Part shown: positions 23,559-37,544 of the stretch, one piece after another
Layout: the number at the start of each line of letters is the position of its first letter
Position numbering within the stretch: the stretch's first letter is position 1
NCBI GenBank assembly: GCA_950097015.1
Contig: CATNEN010000012.1
Coordinates: forward strand, 2,597,501-2,661,500
Direction: 5' to 3'
DNA: 64,000 nt
From: Macrostomum hystrix
Lineage: Eukaryota > Platyhelminthes > Macrostomidae
Translations under genes and position numbers: made by a program
Notes under the pieces: generated by a model
What the model saw: the letters and a program-made list of their open reading frames with translations, nothing else
The model's database searches: none
Told to the model about the DNA's origin: nothing

Positions 23559-23743
23559 TCAGCTGACGCTTTCTCTTTTCTTGCGGTCATTGGCCTCCTT
23601 AACAATCTTCTCCACCTTCTCATGATGCATGCTGGCCCGCTGGATCGTCTCCATTGCTCGCCGCTGTTAAGGCAGGAAAATTTGCGAATTGTACAAAAAT
23701 GGCAAAAATTTTACATATATGCCATTATAACAAATACTATATA

Positions 23744-23791
<48 letters not shown>

Positions 23792-25506
23792 GGAGCCTCG
23801 TGAGTCACCGTTAAGCACACAAAGTCAGTAAGCCGGATGGCAGACTCAATCATTAAGAAGACTCTCAGGCTCTCCGTTCGGTATTAGCATTTCTATCCCG
23901 AGGGATTTTAACGACGGCCCAGACCTTATTTCATTTTATAGTGCCAGAGAAAATCGTTGGAGAGTTCATAGGATGTGTTGTAGCCCATACCAGGCATCAG
24001 CCAAATATTGTGCCAAATTCTGATCTTTGGTACACAAGCACTAAAGTATGCACTTGCATTTACTTCTGCGTATAGTATCCACTCCGTTGGATTGGCTAGG
24101 CTAGCAATCCACTCCATCGCATTGGCTAGTCTAGCAATCCACTCCATCGCATTGGCTAGTCTAGCAATCCACTCCATCGCATTGGCTAGTCTAGCAATCC
24201 ACTCCATCGCATTGGCTAGGTTAGCAATCCACTCCATCGCATTTGCTAGTCTAGCAATCCACTCCATCGCATTTGCTAGGTTAGCAATCCACTCCATCGC
24301 ATTGGCTAGTCTAGCAATCCACTCCATCGCATTGGCTAGTCTAGCAATCCACTCCATCGCATTGGCTAGTCTAGCAATCCACTCCATCGCATTTGCTAGG
24401 CTAGCAATCCACTCCATCGCATTTGCTAGGCTAGCAATCCACTCCATCGCATTGGCTAGGCTAGCAATCCACTCCATCGCATTGGCTAGGTTAGCAATCC
24501 ACTCCATCGTATTGGCTAGTCTAGCAATCCATTATATCGCATTGGCTAGTCTAGCAATCCACTCCATCGCATTGGCTAGTCTCAATCCACTCCATCGCAT
24601 TGGCTAGTCTAGCAATCCACTCCATCGCATTTGCTAGGCTAGCAATCCACTCCATCGCATTTGCTAGGCTAGCAATCCACTCCATCGCATTTGCTAGGCT
24701 AGCAATCCACTCCATCGCATTGGCTAGGCTAGCAATCCACTCCATCGCATTGGCTAGTCTAGCAATCCATTATATCGCATTGGCTAGTCTAGCAATCCAC
24801 TCCATCGCATTGGCTAGTCTAGCAATCCACTCCATCGCATTGGCTAGTCTAGCAATCCACTCCATCGCATTTTCTAGGCTAGCAATCCACTCCATCGCAT
24901 TTGCTAGGCTAGCAATCCACTCCATCGCATTGGCTAGGCTAGCAATCCACTCCATCGCATTGGCTAGGTTAGCAATCCACTCCATCGCATTGGCTAGGTT
25001 AGCAATCCACTCCATCGCATTGGCTAGGCTAGCAATCCATTATATCGTATTGGCTAGGCTAGCAATCCATTATATCGCATTGGCTGGGCTAGCAATCCAC
25101 TCCATCGCATTGGCTAGGCTAGCAATCTATTATATCGTATTGGCTAGGCTAGCAATTCATTATATCGCATTGGCTAGGCTAGCAATCCATTATATCGTAT
25201 TGGCTAGGCTAGCAATTCATTATATCGCATTGGCTAGGCTAGCAATCCATTATATCGCATCGGCTAGGCTAGCAATCCATTATATCGTATTGGCTAGGCT
25301 AGCAATCCACTACACTAATGTACCTTCCGTCGCTCCTCAGCCTCCACCTGCCGCCTGGTCATGATTTCGGACGTGACCTCCTGACGATCCTCCAGTCGCT
25401 GCTCGAGGTGTCTCGGCCGGCGCCCGGCACTCCGTGCGATGTTGTCCTTGTCCACCGGCACTCGGAAAGCAATCGCCTGCGTTTTCTGCTCCACGGAGTC
25501 CGACAT
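23559..25506 (-). CDS. Short stathmin-like protein (95 aa)
   Basis: Two exons on the minus strand: 25506-25324 (ATG at 25506, 61 codons) and 23663-23559 (34 codons plus TGA), joined in phase 0 across a 1.66-kb intron with donor gtacat and acceptor ccttaacag. The joined protein reads AIAFRVPVD near the start, EVTSEIMTRRQVEAEERRK up to the junction, then RRAMETIQRASMHHEKVEK and ends KRESVS. The AF-V-beta-strand cap, the AEERRK motif and the long charged helix are hallmarks of the stathmin domain, which binds curved tubulin dimers and promotes microtubule disassembly. The helix is only about half the usual length, so it may hold one tubulin-binding repeat. Assignment to the family is by motif only and a generic coiled coil is the alternative. 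A minus-strand AATAAA lies near 23170. Confidence 0.58.
23743..23788. repeat. (ATCT)n microsatellite
   Basis: About eleven perfect tetranucleotide repeats just below the splice acceptor of the stathmin-like gene's second exon, inside its intron. Confidence 0.95.
24078..25316. repeat. 30-bp minisatellite filling the stathmin-like intron
   Basis: About 41 units of 30 bp containing tagcaatccactccatcgc and attggctag. Units are nearly uniform up to about 25010; then cactccatcgc is progressively replaced by cattatatcg toward the right end. The last unit stops about 8 bp from the splice donor at 25323. Frames on both strands (repeating ALASLAIHSI on plus, ANAMEWIASL on minus) are open because 30 is a multiple of three. 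Confidence 0.93.
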
Positions 25507-25890
25507 TGCTCAACTGGTTGAGAGCTTGGCTTGAGGGATACAGAGAGAAGAGACTTAGTCTGTTGCCAAGCTATGCAGACAGACCAGATATCCCCTATTT
25601 ATTCGATTGGTCAGCTATATTGCCGAGTGATTCATTGGTGCAGCACAGACCATAGCTGGATGTGCCGTATAGGCATATATAGCATAGAAGTGACAGTCCA
25701 GCGCATTTCGCCTATTTCCATCATCAATCATCACCCCATGCCCATTCTCCGACACATATTCTCCTTTTAGCAATATCCCTATAGTTTATGATAAGTGCAC
25801 AAACTGCTTTTGTTAGAACGATTTTCTCGGTATTTCGAGATAAGGATAAACAAAAAATATAAATAACTGATTGTATTATTACTTAGACGA

Positions 25891-26069
25891 TAGCACAGCC
25901 CAGTCCATGGACTGGCGGGCCACGCCCAACCTCAATTACCCCAGTTAACAGCTGGGTGAACTGAATTAATGCATCGTTAAGTGTCTTGCTAAAGGACTTA
26001 AATTGCTCCGGTGCAGTAAGGATTCGAACCACCGACCTTCGAGTCCGACCCTCCAACCAACCCGGTTAT
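25891..26069 (-). mobile_element. 5'-and-body part of SINE family A
   Basis: Contains cagtccatggactgg, the gtgtcttgctaaaggac core and a degraded tRNA-like head (aggattcgaaccaccgacc). The left part of the element is missing compared with 18176-18472. It lies upstream of the stathmin-like start, next to the giant array. Confidence 0.75.
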
Positions 26070-26250
26070 AAATCCTCAATTTAGACCGCAGAAAAAACCA
26101 GGACACCGGTTCATTATGAAAAACATGCTTAAGAAAACAACTTAAGACATTACTTCAAGTAGTTTGTTTCTCAGGTAGTCGAAAAGATTTCTAGAACTCA
26201 GCATATACTCGTACATACTAATATCTCTCTAGAATCGCTCTGGAAGTTCA

Positions 26251-29200
26251 CAGGAATCTCACTGAATCAATATCATGGAATCTCATTGAATCAATATCAT
26301 GGTATCTCACTGAATCAATAGCATGGAATCTCATTGAATCAATATCATGGAATCTCACTGAGTCAATATAATGGAATCTCACTGAATCAATATAAAGGAA
26401 TCTCACTGAATCAATATCATGGAATCTCATTGAATCAATATCATGGAATCTCACTGAATCAATAGCATGGAATCTCATTGAATCAATATCATGGAATCTC
26501 ACTGAGTCAATATAATGGAATCTCACTGAATCAATATAAAGGAATCTCACTGACTCAATATCATGGAATCTCACTGAATCAGTATCATGGAATCTCACTG
26601 ACTCAATATCATGGAATCTCACTGAATCAATATCATGGAATCTCACTGACTCAATATCATGGAATCTCACTGAATCAATATAAAGGAATCTCACTGAATC
26701 AATATCATGGAATCTCACTGAATCAGTATCATGGAATCTCACTGACTCAATATCATGGAATCTCACTGAATCAATATCATGGAATCTCACTGACTCAATA
26801 TCATGGAATCTCACTGAATCAATATAAAGGAATCTCACTGAATCAATATCATGGAATCTCACTGAATCAATATCATGGAATCTCACTGAATCAATATCAT
26901 GGAATCTCATTGAATCAATATCATGGAATCTCACTGACTCAATATCATGGAATCTCACTGAATCAATATCATGGAATCTCACTGACTCAATATCATGGAA
27001 TCTCACTGAATCAGTATCATGGAATCTCACTGACTCAATATCATGGAATCTCACTGAATCAATATCATGGAATCTCACTGACTCAATATCATGGAATCTC
27101 ACTGAATCAATATCATGGAATCTCACTGAATCAATATCATGGAATCTCATTGAGTCAATATCATGGAATCTCACTGAATCAATATCATGGAATCTCATTG
27201 AATCAATATCATGGAATCTCACTGACTCAATATCATGGAATCTCACTGAATCAATATCATGGAATCTCACTGAATCAATATCATGGAATCTCATTGAATC
27301 AATATCATGGAATCTCACTAAATCAATATCATGGAATCTCACTGAATCAATATCATGGAATCTCACTGAATCAATATCATGGAATCTCACTAAATCAATA
27401 TCATGGAATCTCACTGAATCAATATCATGGAATCTCACTAAATCAATATCATGGAATCTAACTGAATCAATATCATGGAATCTCACTGAATCAATATCAT
27501 GGAATCTCACTGAATCAATATCATGGAATCTAACTGAATCAATATCATGGAATCTCACTGAATCAATATCATGGAATCTAACTGAATCAATATCATGGAA
27601 TCTCACTGAATCAATATCATGGAATCTAACTGAATCAATATCATGGAATCTCATTGAATTAATATCATGGAATCTCATTGAATTAATATCATGGAATCTC
27701 ACTGACTCAATATCATGGAATCTCACTGAATCAATATCATGGAATCTCACTGACTCAATATCATGGAATCTCATTGAATCAATATCATGGAATCTCACTG
27801 ACTCAATATCATGGAATCTCACTGAATCAATATCATGGAATCTCACTGAATCAATATCATGGAATCTCACTGAATCAATATCATGGAATCTCACTGAATC
27901 AATATCATGGAATCTCATTGAATCAATATCATGGAATCTCACTAAATCAATATCATGGAATCTCACTGAATCAATATCATGGAATCTCACTGAATCAATA
28001 TCATGGAATCTCACTGAATCAATATCATGGAATCTCACTGAATCAATATCATGGAATCTCACTAAATCAATATCATGGAATCTAACTGAATCAATATCAT
28101 GGAATCTCACTGAATCAATATCATGGAATCTAACTGAATCAATATCATGGAATCTAACTGAATCAATATCATGGAATCTCACTGAATCAATATCATGGAA
28201 TCTAACTGAATCAATATCATGGAATCTCACTAAATCAATATCATGGAATCTCACTGAATCAATATCATGGAATCTCACTAAATCAATATCATGGAATCTA
28301 ACTGAATCAATATCATGGAATCTCACTGAATCAATATCATGGAATCTCACTGAATCAATATCATGGAATCTAACTGAATCAATATCATGGAATCTCACTG
28401 AATCAATATCATGGAATCTAACTGAATCAATATCATGGAATCTCACTGAATCAATATCATGGAATCTAACTGAATCAATATCATGGAATCTCATTGAATT
28501 AATATCATGGAATCTCATTGAATTAATATCATGGAATCTCACTGACTCAATATCATGGAATCTCACTGAATCAATATCATGGAATCTCACTGACTCAATA
28601 TCATGGAATCTCATTGAATCAATATCATGGAATCTCACTGACTCAATATCATGGAATCTCACTGAATCAATATCATGGAATCTCACTGAATCAATATCAT
28701 GGAATCTCACTGAATCAATATCATGGAATCTCACTGAATCAATATCATGGAATCTCATTGAATCAATATCATGGAATCTCACTAAATCAATATCATGGAA
28801 TCTCACTGAATCAATATCATGGAATCTCACTGAATCAATATCATGGAATCTCACTGAATCAATATCATGGAATCTCACTGAATCAATATCATGGAATCTC
28901 ACTAAATCAATATCATGGAATCTAACTGAATCAATATCATGGAATCTCACTGAATCAATATCATGGAATCTAACTGAATCAATATCATGGAATCTAACTG
29001 AATCAATATCATGGAATCTCACTGAATCAATATCATGGAATCTAACTGAATCAATATCATGGAATCTCACTGAATCAATATCATGGAATCTAACTGAATC
29101 AATATCATGGAATCTCACTGAATCAATATCATGGAATCTAACTGAATCAATATCATGGAATCTCACTGAATCAATATCATGGAATCTAACTGAATCAATA

Positions 29201-32200
29201 TCATGGAATCTCACTGACTCAATATCATGGAATCTCACTGAATCAATATCATGGAATCTCACTGAATCAATATCATGGAATCTCACTGACTCAATATCAT
29301 GGAATCTCACTGAATCAATATCATGGAATCTCACTGACTCAATATCATGGAATCTCACTGACTCAATATCATGGAATCTCACTGAATCAATATCATGGAA
29401 TCTCACTGACTCAATATCATGGAATCTCACTGAATCAATATCATGGAATCTCATTGAGTCAATATCATGGAATCTCACTGAATCAATATCATGGAATCTC
29501 ATTGAATCAATATCATGGAATCTCACTGACTCAATATCATGGAATCTCACTGAATCAATATCATGGAATCTCACTGAATCAATATCATGGAATCTCATTG
29601 AATCAATATCATGGAATCTCACTAAATCAATATCATGGAATCTCACTGAATCAATATCATGGAATCTCACTGAATCAATATCATGGAATCTCACTGAATC
29701 AATATCATGGAATCTCACTGAATCAATATCATGGAATCTCACTAAATCAATATCATGGAATCTAACTGAATCAATATCATGGAATCTCACTGAATCAATA
29801 TCATGGAATCTCACTGAATCAATATCATGGAATCTAACTGAATCAATATCATGGAATCTCACTGAATCAATATCATGGAATCTAACTGAATCAATATCAT
29901 GGAATCTCACTGAATCAATATCATGGAATCTAACTGAATCAATATCATGGAATCTCATTGAATTAATATCATGGAATCTCATTGAATTAATATCATGGAA
30001 TCTCACTGACTCAATATCATGGAATCTCACTGAATCAATATCATGGAATCTCACTGACTCAATATCATGGAATCTCATTGAATCAATATCATGGAATCTC
30101 ACTGACTCAATATCATGGAATCTCACTGAATCAATATCATGGAATCTCACTGAATCAATATCATGGAATCTCACTGAATCAATATCATGGAATCTCACTG
30201 AATCAATATCATGGAATCTCATTGAATCAATATCATGGAATCTCACTAAATCAATATCATGGAATCTCACTGAATCAATATCATGGAATCTCACTGAATC
30301 AATATCATGGAATCTCACTGAATCAATATCATGGAATCTCACTGAATCAATATCATGGAATCTCACTAAATCAATATCATGGAATCTAACTGAATCAATA
30401 TCATGGAATCTCACTGAATCAATATCATGGAATCTAACTGAATCAATATCATGGAATCTAACTGAATCAATATCATGGAATCTCACTGAATCAATATCAT
30501 GGAATCTAACTGAATCAATATCATGGAATCTCACTGAATCAATATCATGGAATCTAACTGAATCAATATCATGGAATCTCACTGAATCAATATCATGGAA
30601 TCTAACTGAATCAATATCATGGAATCTCACTGAATCAATATCATGGAATCTAACTGAATCAATATCATGGAATCTCACTGACTCAATATCATGGAATCTC
30701 ACTGAATCAATATCATGGAATCTCACTGAATCAATATCATGGAATCTCACTGACTCAATATCATGGAATCTCACTGAATCAATATCATGGAATCTCACTG
30801 AATCAATATCATGGAATCTCACTGACTCAATATCATGGAATCTAACTGAATCAATATCATGGAATCTCACTGAATCAATATCATGGAATCTCACTGAATC
30901 AATATCATGGAATCTCACTAAATCAATATCATGGAATCTCACTGAATCAATATCATGGAATCTCACTGAATCAATATCATGGAATCTAACTGAATCAATA
31001 TCATGGAATCTCACTGAATCAATATCATGGAATCTAACTGAATCAATATCATGGAATCTCACTGAATCAATATCATGGAATCTCACTAAATCAATATCAT
31101 GGAATCTAACTGAATCAATATCATGGAATCTCACTGAATCAATATCATGGAATCTCACTGAATCAATATCATGGAATCTCACTGACTCAATATCATGGAA
31201 TCTAACTGAATCAATATCATGGAATCTCACTGAATCAATATCATGGAATCTAACTGAATCAATATCATGGAATCTCACTGAATCAATATCATGGAATCTA
31301 ACTGAATCAATATCATGGAATCTCACTGACTCAATATCATGGAATCTCACTGAATCAATATCATGGAATCTCATTGAATTAATATCATGGAATCTCACTG
31401 ACTCAATATCATGGAATCTCACTGAATCAATATCATGGAATCTCACTGAATCAATATCATGGAATCTCACTGACTCAATATCATGGAATCTCACTGAATC
31501 AATATCATGGAATCTAACTGAATCAATATCATGGAATCTCACTGAATCAATATCATGGAATCTAACTGAATCAATATCATGGAATCTCACTGAATCAATA
31601 TCATGGAATCTAACTGAATCAATATCATGGAATCTCATTGAATTAATATCATGGAATCTCATTGAATTAATATCATGGAATCTCACTGACTCAATATCAT
31701 GGAATCTCACTGAATCAATATCATGGAATCTCACTAAATCAATATCATGGAATCTAACTGAATCAATATCATGGAATCTCACTGACTCAATATCATGGAA
31801 TCTCACTGAATTAATATCATGGAATCTCATTGAATTAATATCATGGAATCTCACTGACTCAATATCATGGAATCTCACTGAATCAATATCATGGAATCTC
31901 ACTGACTCAATATCATGGAATCTCATTGAATCAATATCATGGAATCTCACTGACTCAATATCATGGAATCTCACTGAATCAATATCATGGAATCTCACTG
32001 AATCAATATCATGGAATCTCACTGAATCAATATCATGGAATCTCACTGAATCAGTATCATGGAATCTCACTGACTCAATATCATGGAATCTCACTGAATC
32101 AATATCATGGAATCTCACTGACTCAATATCATGGAATCTAACTGAATCAATATCATGGAATCTCACTGAATCAATATCATGGAATCTAACTGAATCAATA

Positions 32201-35034
32201 TCATGGAATCTCACTGAATCAATATCATGGAATCTAACTGAATCAATATCATGGAATCTCACTGACTCAATATCATGGAATCTCACTGAATCAATATCAT
32301 GGAATCTCACTGAATCAATATCATGGAATCTCACTGACTCAATATCATGGAATCTCACTGAATCAATATCATGGAATCTCACTGACTCAATATCATGGAA
32401 TCTCACTGACTCAATATCATGGAATCTCACTGAATCAATATCATGGAATCTCACTGACTCAATATCATGGAATCTCACTGAATCAATATCATGGAATCTC
32501 ATTGAGTCAATATCATGGAATCTCACTGAATCAATATCATGGAATCTCATTGAATCAATATCATGGAATCTCACTGACTCAATATCATGGAATCTCACTG
32601 AATCAATATCATGGAATCTCACTGAATCAATATCATGGAATCTCATTGAATCAATATCATGGAATCTCACTGAATCAATATCATGGAATCTCATTGAATT
32701 AATATCATGGAATCTCACTGAATCAATATCATGGAATCTCACTGAATCAATATCATGGAATCTCACTGAATCAATATCATGGAATCTCATTGAATCAATA
32801 TCATGGAATCTCACTGACTCAATATCATGGAATCTAACTGAATCAATATCATGGAATCTCACTGAATCAATATCATGGAATCTCACTGAATCAATATCAT
32901 GGAATCTCATTGAATCAATATCATGGAATCTCACTGAATCAATATCATGGAATCTAACTGAATCAATATCATGGAATCTCACTGAATCAGTATCATGGAA
33001 TCTAACTGAATCAATATCATGGAATCTCACTGAATCAATATCATGGAATCTCACTAAATCAATATCATGGAATCTAACTGAATCAATATCATGGAATCTC
33101 ATTGAATTAATATCATGGAATCTCACTGACTCAATATCATGGAATCTCACTGAATCAATATCATGGAATCTCACTGACTCAATATCATGGAATCTCACTG
33201 ACTCAATATCATGGAATCTCACTGAATCAATATCATGGAATCTCATTGAATCAATATCATGGAATCTCACTGACTCAATATCATGGAATCTCACTGAATT
33301 AATATCATGGAATCTCACTGACTCAATATCATGGAATCTCACTGAATCAATATCATGGAATCTCACTGAATCAGTATCATGGAATCTCACTGACTCAATA
33401 TCATGGAATCTCACTGAATCAATATCATGGAATCTCACTGACTCAATATCATGGAATCTAACTGAATCAATATCATGGAATCTCACTGAATCAATATCAT
33501 GGAATCTAACTGAATCAATATCATGGAATCTCACTGAATCAATATCATGGAATCTAACTGAATCAATATCATGGAATCTAACTGAATCAATATCATGGAA
33601 TCTCACTGAATCAATATCATGGAATCTAACTGAATCAATATCATGGAATCTCACTGAATCAATATCATGGAATCTAACTGAATCAATATCATGGAATCTC
33701 ACTGACTCAATATCATGGAATCTCACTGAATCAATATCATGGAATCTCACTGAATCAATATCATGGAATCTCACTGACTCAATATCATGGAATCTCACTG
33801 AATCAATATCATGGAATCTCACTGAATCAATATCATGGAATCTCACTGACTCAATATCATGGAATCTCACTGAATCAATATCATGGAATCTAACTGAATC
33901 AATATCATGGAATCTCACTGAATCAATATCATGGAATCTAACTGAATCAATATCATGGAATCTCACTGACTCAATATCATGGAATCTCACTGAATTAATA
34001 TCATGGAATCTAACTGAATCAATATCATGGAATCTCACTGACTCAATATCATGGAATCTCACTGAATCAATATCATGGAATCTCACTGAATCAATATCAT
34101 GGAATCTCACTGAATCAATATCATGGAATCTCACTGACTCAATATCATGGAATCTCACTGACTCAATATCATGGAATCTCACTGACTCAATATCATGGAA
34201 TCTCACTGAATCAATATCATGGAATCTCACTGACTCAATATCATGGAATCTCACTGAATCAATATCATGGAATCTCACTGACTCAATATCATGGAATCTA
34301 ACTGAATCAATATCATGGAATCTCACTGAATCAATATCATGGAATCTAACTGAATCAATATCATGGAATCTCACTGAATCAATATCATGGAATCTCACTG
34401 AATCAATATCATGGAATCTAACTGAATCAATATCATGGAATCTCACTGAATCAATATCATGGAATCTAACTGAATCAATATCATGGAATCTCACTGAATC
34501 AATATCATGGAATCTAACTGAATCAATATCATGGAATCTCACTGACTCAATATCATGGAATCTCACTGAATCAATATCATGGAATCTCACTGAATCAATA
34601 TCATGGAATCTCACTGACTCAATATCATGGAATCTCACTGAATCAATATCATGGAATCTCACTGAATCAATATCATGGAATCTCACTGACTCAATATCAT
34701 GGAATCTCACTGAATCAATATCATGGAATCTAACTGAATCAATATCATGGAATCTCACTGAATCAATATCATGGAATCTAACTGAATCAATATCATGGAA
34801 TCTCACTGACTCAATATCATGGAATCTCACTGAATTAATATCATGGAATCTAACTGAATCAATATCATGGAATCTCACTGACTCAATATCATGGAATCTC
34901 ACTGAATCAATATCATGGAATCTCACTGAATCAATATCATGGAATCTCACTGAATCAATATCATGGAATCTCACTGACTCAATATCATGGAATCTCACTG
35001 AATCAATATCTTGGAATCTCACTGGAATCGCATT
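26251..35034. repeat. 8.8-kb array of a 24-bp unit (about 365 copies) with higher-order structure
   Basis: The unit contains tgaatcaatatcatggaatc plus tcac. Frequent variants change single bases (gactc, aaatc, aattaat, ctaactg, cattg). The left 600 bp is the most divergent (tataaagg, tagcatgg, tataatgg units) and the centre is nearly uniform. Blocks recur at 840 bp, that is 35 units: 27661 equals 28501, and 33481 through 34021 equals 34321 through 34861. The minus strand is open for 2,924 codons (repeating VRFHDIDS), but only 3 of 72 single-base changes in a unit could create a stop, so openness is expected. I see no start context, splice sites or domain and do not annotate a gene. Confidence 0.95.
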
Positions 35035-35520
35035 TCAATCTATATGGTCTGTGAAGCGTCACTAGAGTATTTAGCGGAAAGCACAAGAGAATCTTCATGG
35101 AAAGTCACAAGTTTCACGCTGAATTCCTTCTGCAGTGCGCAGGACTCAGAATTCCATCTGCAACCATATGCAGTCGCCAACAGCAAAAATGACAGACAGA
35201 CAGACACAGACAGAAAAATGAAAAAGCAATTTTTAGCCTTCTTTGTGAGTCACTGCATGCCAACTCTCCATAAAGACAATGAAAAAACACAAACACGTGT
35301 CAAAATTGCTACAAAATGCCAAAAAGCTATAAATGTATATGTAGTGTTTTTTTATTCCAGCGTTTAGCCTCATTAGCAGCCTCATTAACTCTAATACAAT
35401 TGTGCTGTTATCCACTTGTCAGCTATTTCTGGTTCTTTTAGAACAGGAAACTAAAGTTTCCACACTGTTAATAGAAAAAAATTGCCATTGGCCCCAGACT
35501 CCTGTGTGGGGTAGGTTGTT
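35035..35520. other. No gene recognised
   Basis: Unique sequence right of the 24-bp array with short open frames only. Confidence 0.5.
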
Positions 35521-35822
35521 AGCCAATCAGAATGCAGCTGAACGGCGCAGTGCATTTGGTGAAGCCACACACACACAAAATAAGACCCGACCCCCTCGTC
35601 GGAGACAGACACGAGACAGCGAAAGCGAAGGCTTGTTTAACTCTCACCTGTGCTGGTGTTGCATCTATGCAGTGAGAATTCTAAATCGCAGAGCTCGTTG
35701 GTGGCCCTACCGCAATTCAATCCGAGACCACCAGCCGCGTTGAGTTGAGAAGTATTGATTTAGTGAGAACATCTAGTTCTGGATACTCGAAGTATATTAC
35801 TCAGGAATTCTGGGAACCACTG
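35521..35822 (+). promoter_or_regulatory. Candidate promoter and non-coding 5' exon
   Basis: A strong CCAAT box (AGCCAATCAG, 35521-35530) is followed about 290 bp later by a consensus splice donor (cactg|gtgagtttcgg, donor at 35823). The sequence between has no long frame, only a three-codon ATG-CAG-TGA. It could be the 5' untranslated exon of the plus-strand SH2-pseudokinase gene, whose first coding exon has an acceptor at 45339. That would create a 9.5-kb first intron holding several arrays. This link is an inference from orientation only. Confidence 0.3.
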
Positions 35823-36507
35823 GTGAGTTTCGGTTATTTTGTGAAATGGTGTCAAATCAAATAATAGTAACCAAATTTACCACCCAGTTGCCACATGAAA
35901 ATGCTATAAGCGATTGGATTCAGTGGTATTAAATTTTTAAGAGGAAAATGCAATTGGAATGTGTTTGAACAGGGGAATGCATGAGGTTCTCGCTTTCTCT
36001 CTCTTCCTGACTTTTTCTCGTTTCACTAAAAGCTAAAAAAATTTAGTGAAAGGGAAATTGTGAAAATATATCGAACCAAATGGGGGGTGGTGTGAGTGTT
36101 TGCTTTAACACCAGTGAGCTCACACGGCTAGTCTTTGCTGGTGTTTGCTCTGTAGCCCACAATGTCAACTCAATAGCTTCCAATTGAAATTCTCCCATAG
36201 AAAAATTCGCACTTTATTGAATTGCATTTTTCTCCTTAGGAGAGACTTGCAAATTAAAGAGCAGTGCAAGTCTTGAATTGCTAATGCCAGTAGAATCCCG
36301 TAGGCATCTCAAATATCCTAATGTTGTATCTTTCATGCCACTGTACACTTCGCTAGTCATGCAGAGACTGACAGAAATCACTGATCGCGTCATGGATAGC
36401 AGCAGAGCCGCTGACAGGTTTATAGACTCAATACTGTCGAGTCTGTAATTGTGTTAGTGTCTGTGTTAGCTCTGTGTTAGTTGGGCCTAAAGATGTTCAT
36501 GGTTTAA
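35823..36507. other. No gene recognised; possible first intron
   Basis: Unique sequence between the candidate donor and the 22-bp array. No conserved feature was seen. Confidence 0.45.
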
Positions 36508-37544
36508 ATTTTTTATCATGGATATGGAGTGCCTGTCTGTGTGATAAAGAGTGAATTTATAAGTGATAGGGAGTGACGGTCTGAGTGATAAGGATTGACG
36601 GTCTGAGTGATAAGGAGTGCCTGTCTGTGTGATAAAGAGTGAATTTATGAGTGATAGGGAGTGACGGTCTGAGTGATAAGGATTGACGGTCTGAGTGATA
36701 AGGAGTGCCTGTCTGTGTGATAAAGAGTGAATTTATGAGTGATAGGGAGTGACGGTCTGAGTGATAAGGAGTGACGTTCTGAGTGATAAGGAGTGACGGT
36801 CTAAGTGATAAGGAGTGCCTGTCTGTGTGATAAAGAGTGAATTTATGAGTGATAGGGAGTGACGGTCTGAGTGATAAGGATTGACGGTCTGAGTGATAAG
36901 GAGTGACGGTCTAAGTGATAAGGAGTGCCTGTCTGTGTGATAAAGAGTGAATTTATGAGTGATAGGGAGTGACGGTCTGAGTGATAAGGATTGACGGTCT
37001 GAGTGATAAGGAGTGACGGTCTAAGTGATAAGGAGTGCCTGTCTGTGTGATAAAGAGTGAATTTATGAGTGATAGGGAGTGACGGTCTGAGTGATAAGGA
37101 TTGACGGTCTGAGTGATAAGGAGTGACGGTCTAAGTGATAAGGAGTGCCTGTCTGTGTGATAAAGAGTGAATTTATGAGTGATAGGGAGTGACGGTCTGA
37201 GTGATAAGGATTGACGGTCTGAGTGATAAGGAGTGACGGTCTAAGTGATAAGGAGTGACGTTCTGAGTGATAAGGAGTGACGGTCTAAGTGATAAGGAGT
37301 GCCTGTCTGTATGATAAAGAGTGAATTTATGAGTGATAGGGAGTGACGGTCTGAGTGATAGGGAGTGACGGTCTGAGTGATAAGGAGTGACGGTCTGAGT
37401 GATAAGGAGTGCCTGTCTGTGTGATAAAGAGTGAATTTATAAGTGATAAGGAGTGACGTTCTGAGTGATAAGGAGTGACGGTCTAAGTGATAAGGAGTGA
37501 CGTTCTGAGTGATAAGGAGTGACGGTCTGAGTGATAATGAGTGC
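36508..37544. repeat. 22-bp array, subfamily 1, with a 110-bp higher-order repeat
   Basis: Units contain gtgataaggagtgacggtct. Every fifth unit is a diverged one containing gtgaatttatgagtgata, so the array has a 110-bp super-period between about 36600 and 37250. It merges at about 37545 into subfamily 2, with which it shares period and register. Confidence 0.9.

Noticed and set aside
26248-35022. A giant 2,924-residue repetitive protein on the minus strand
   Set aside because: The frame is guaranteed by a 24-bp unit in which few mutations create stops. There is no start context, splice site, domain or unique flank.
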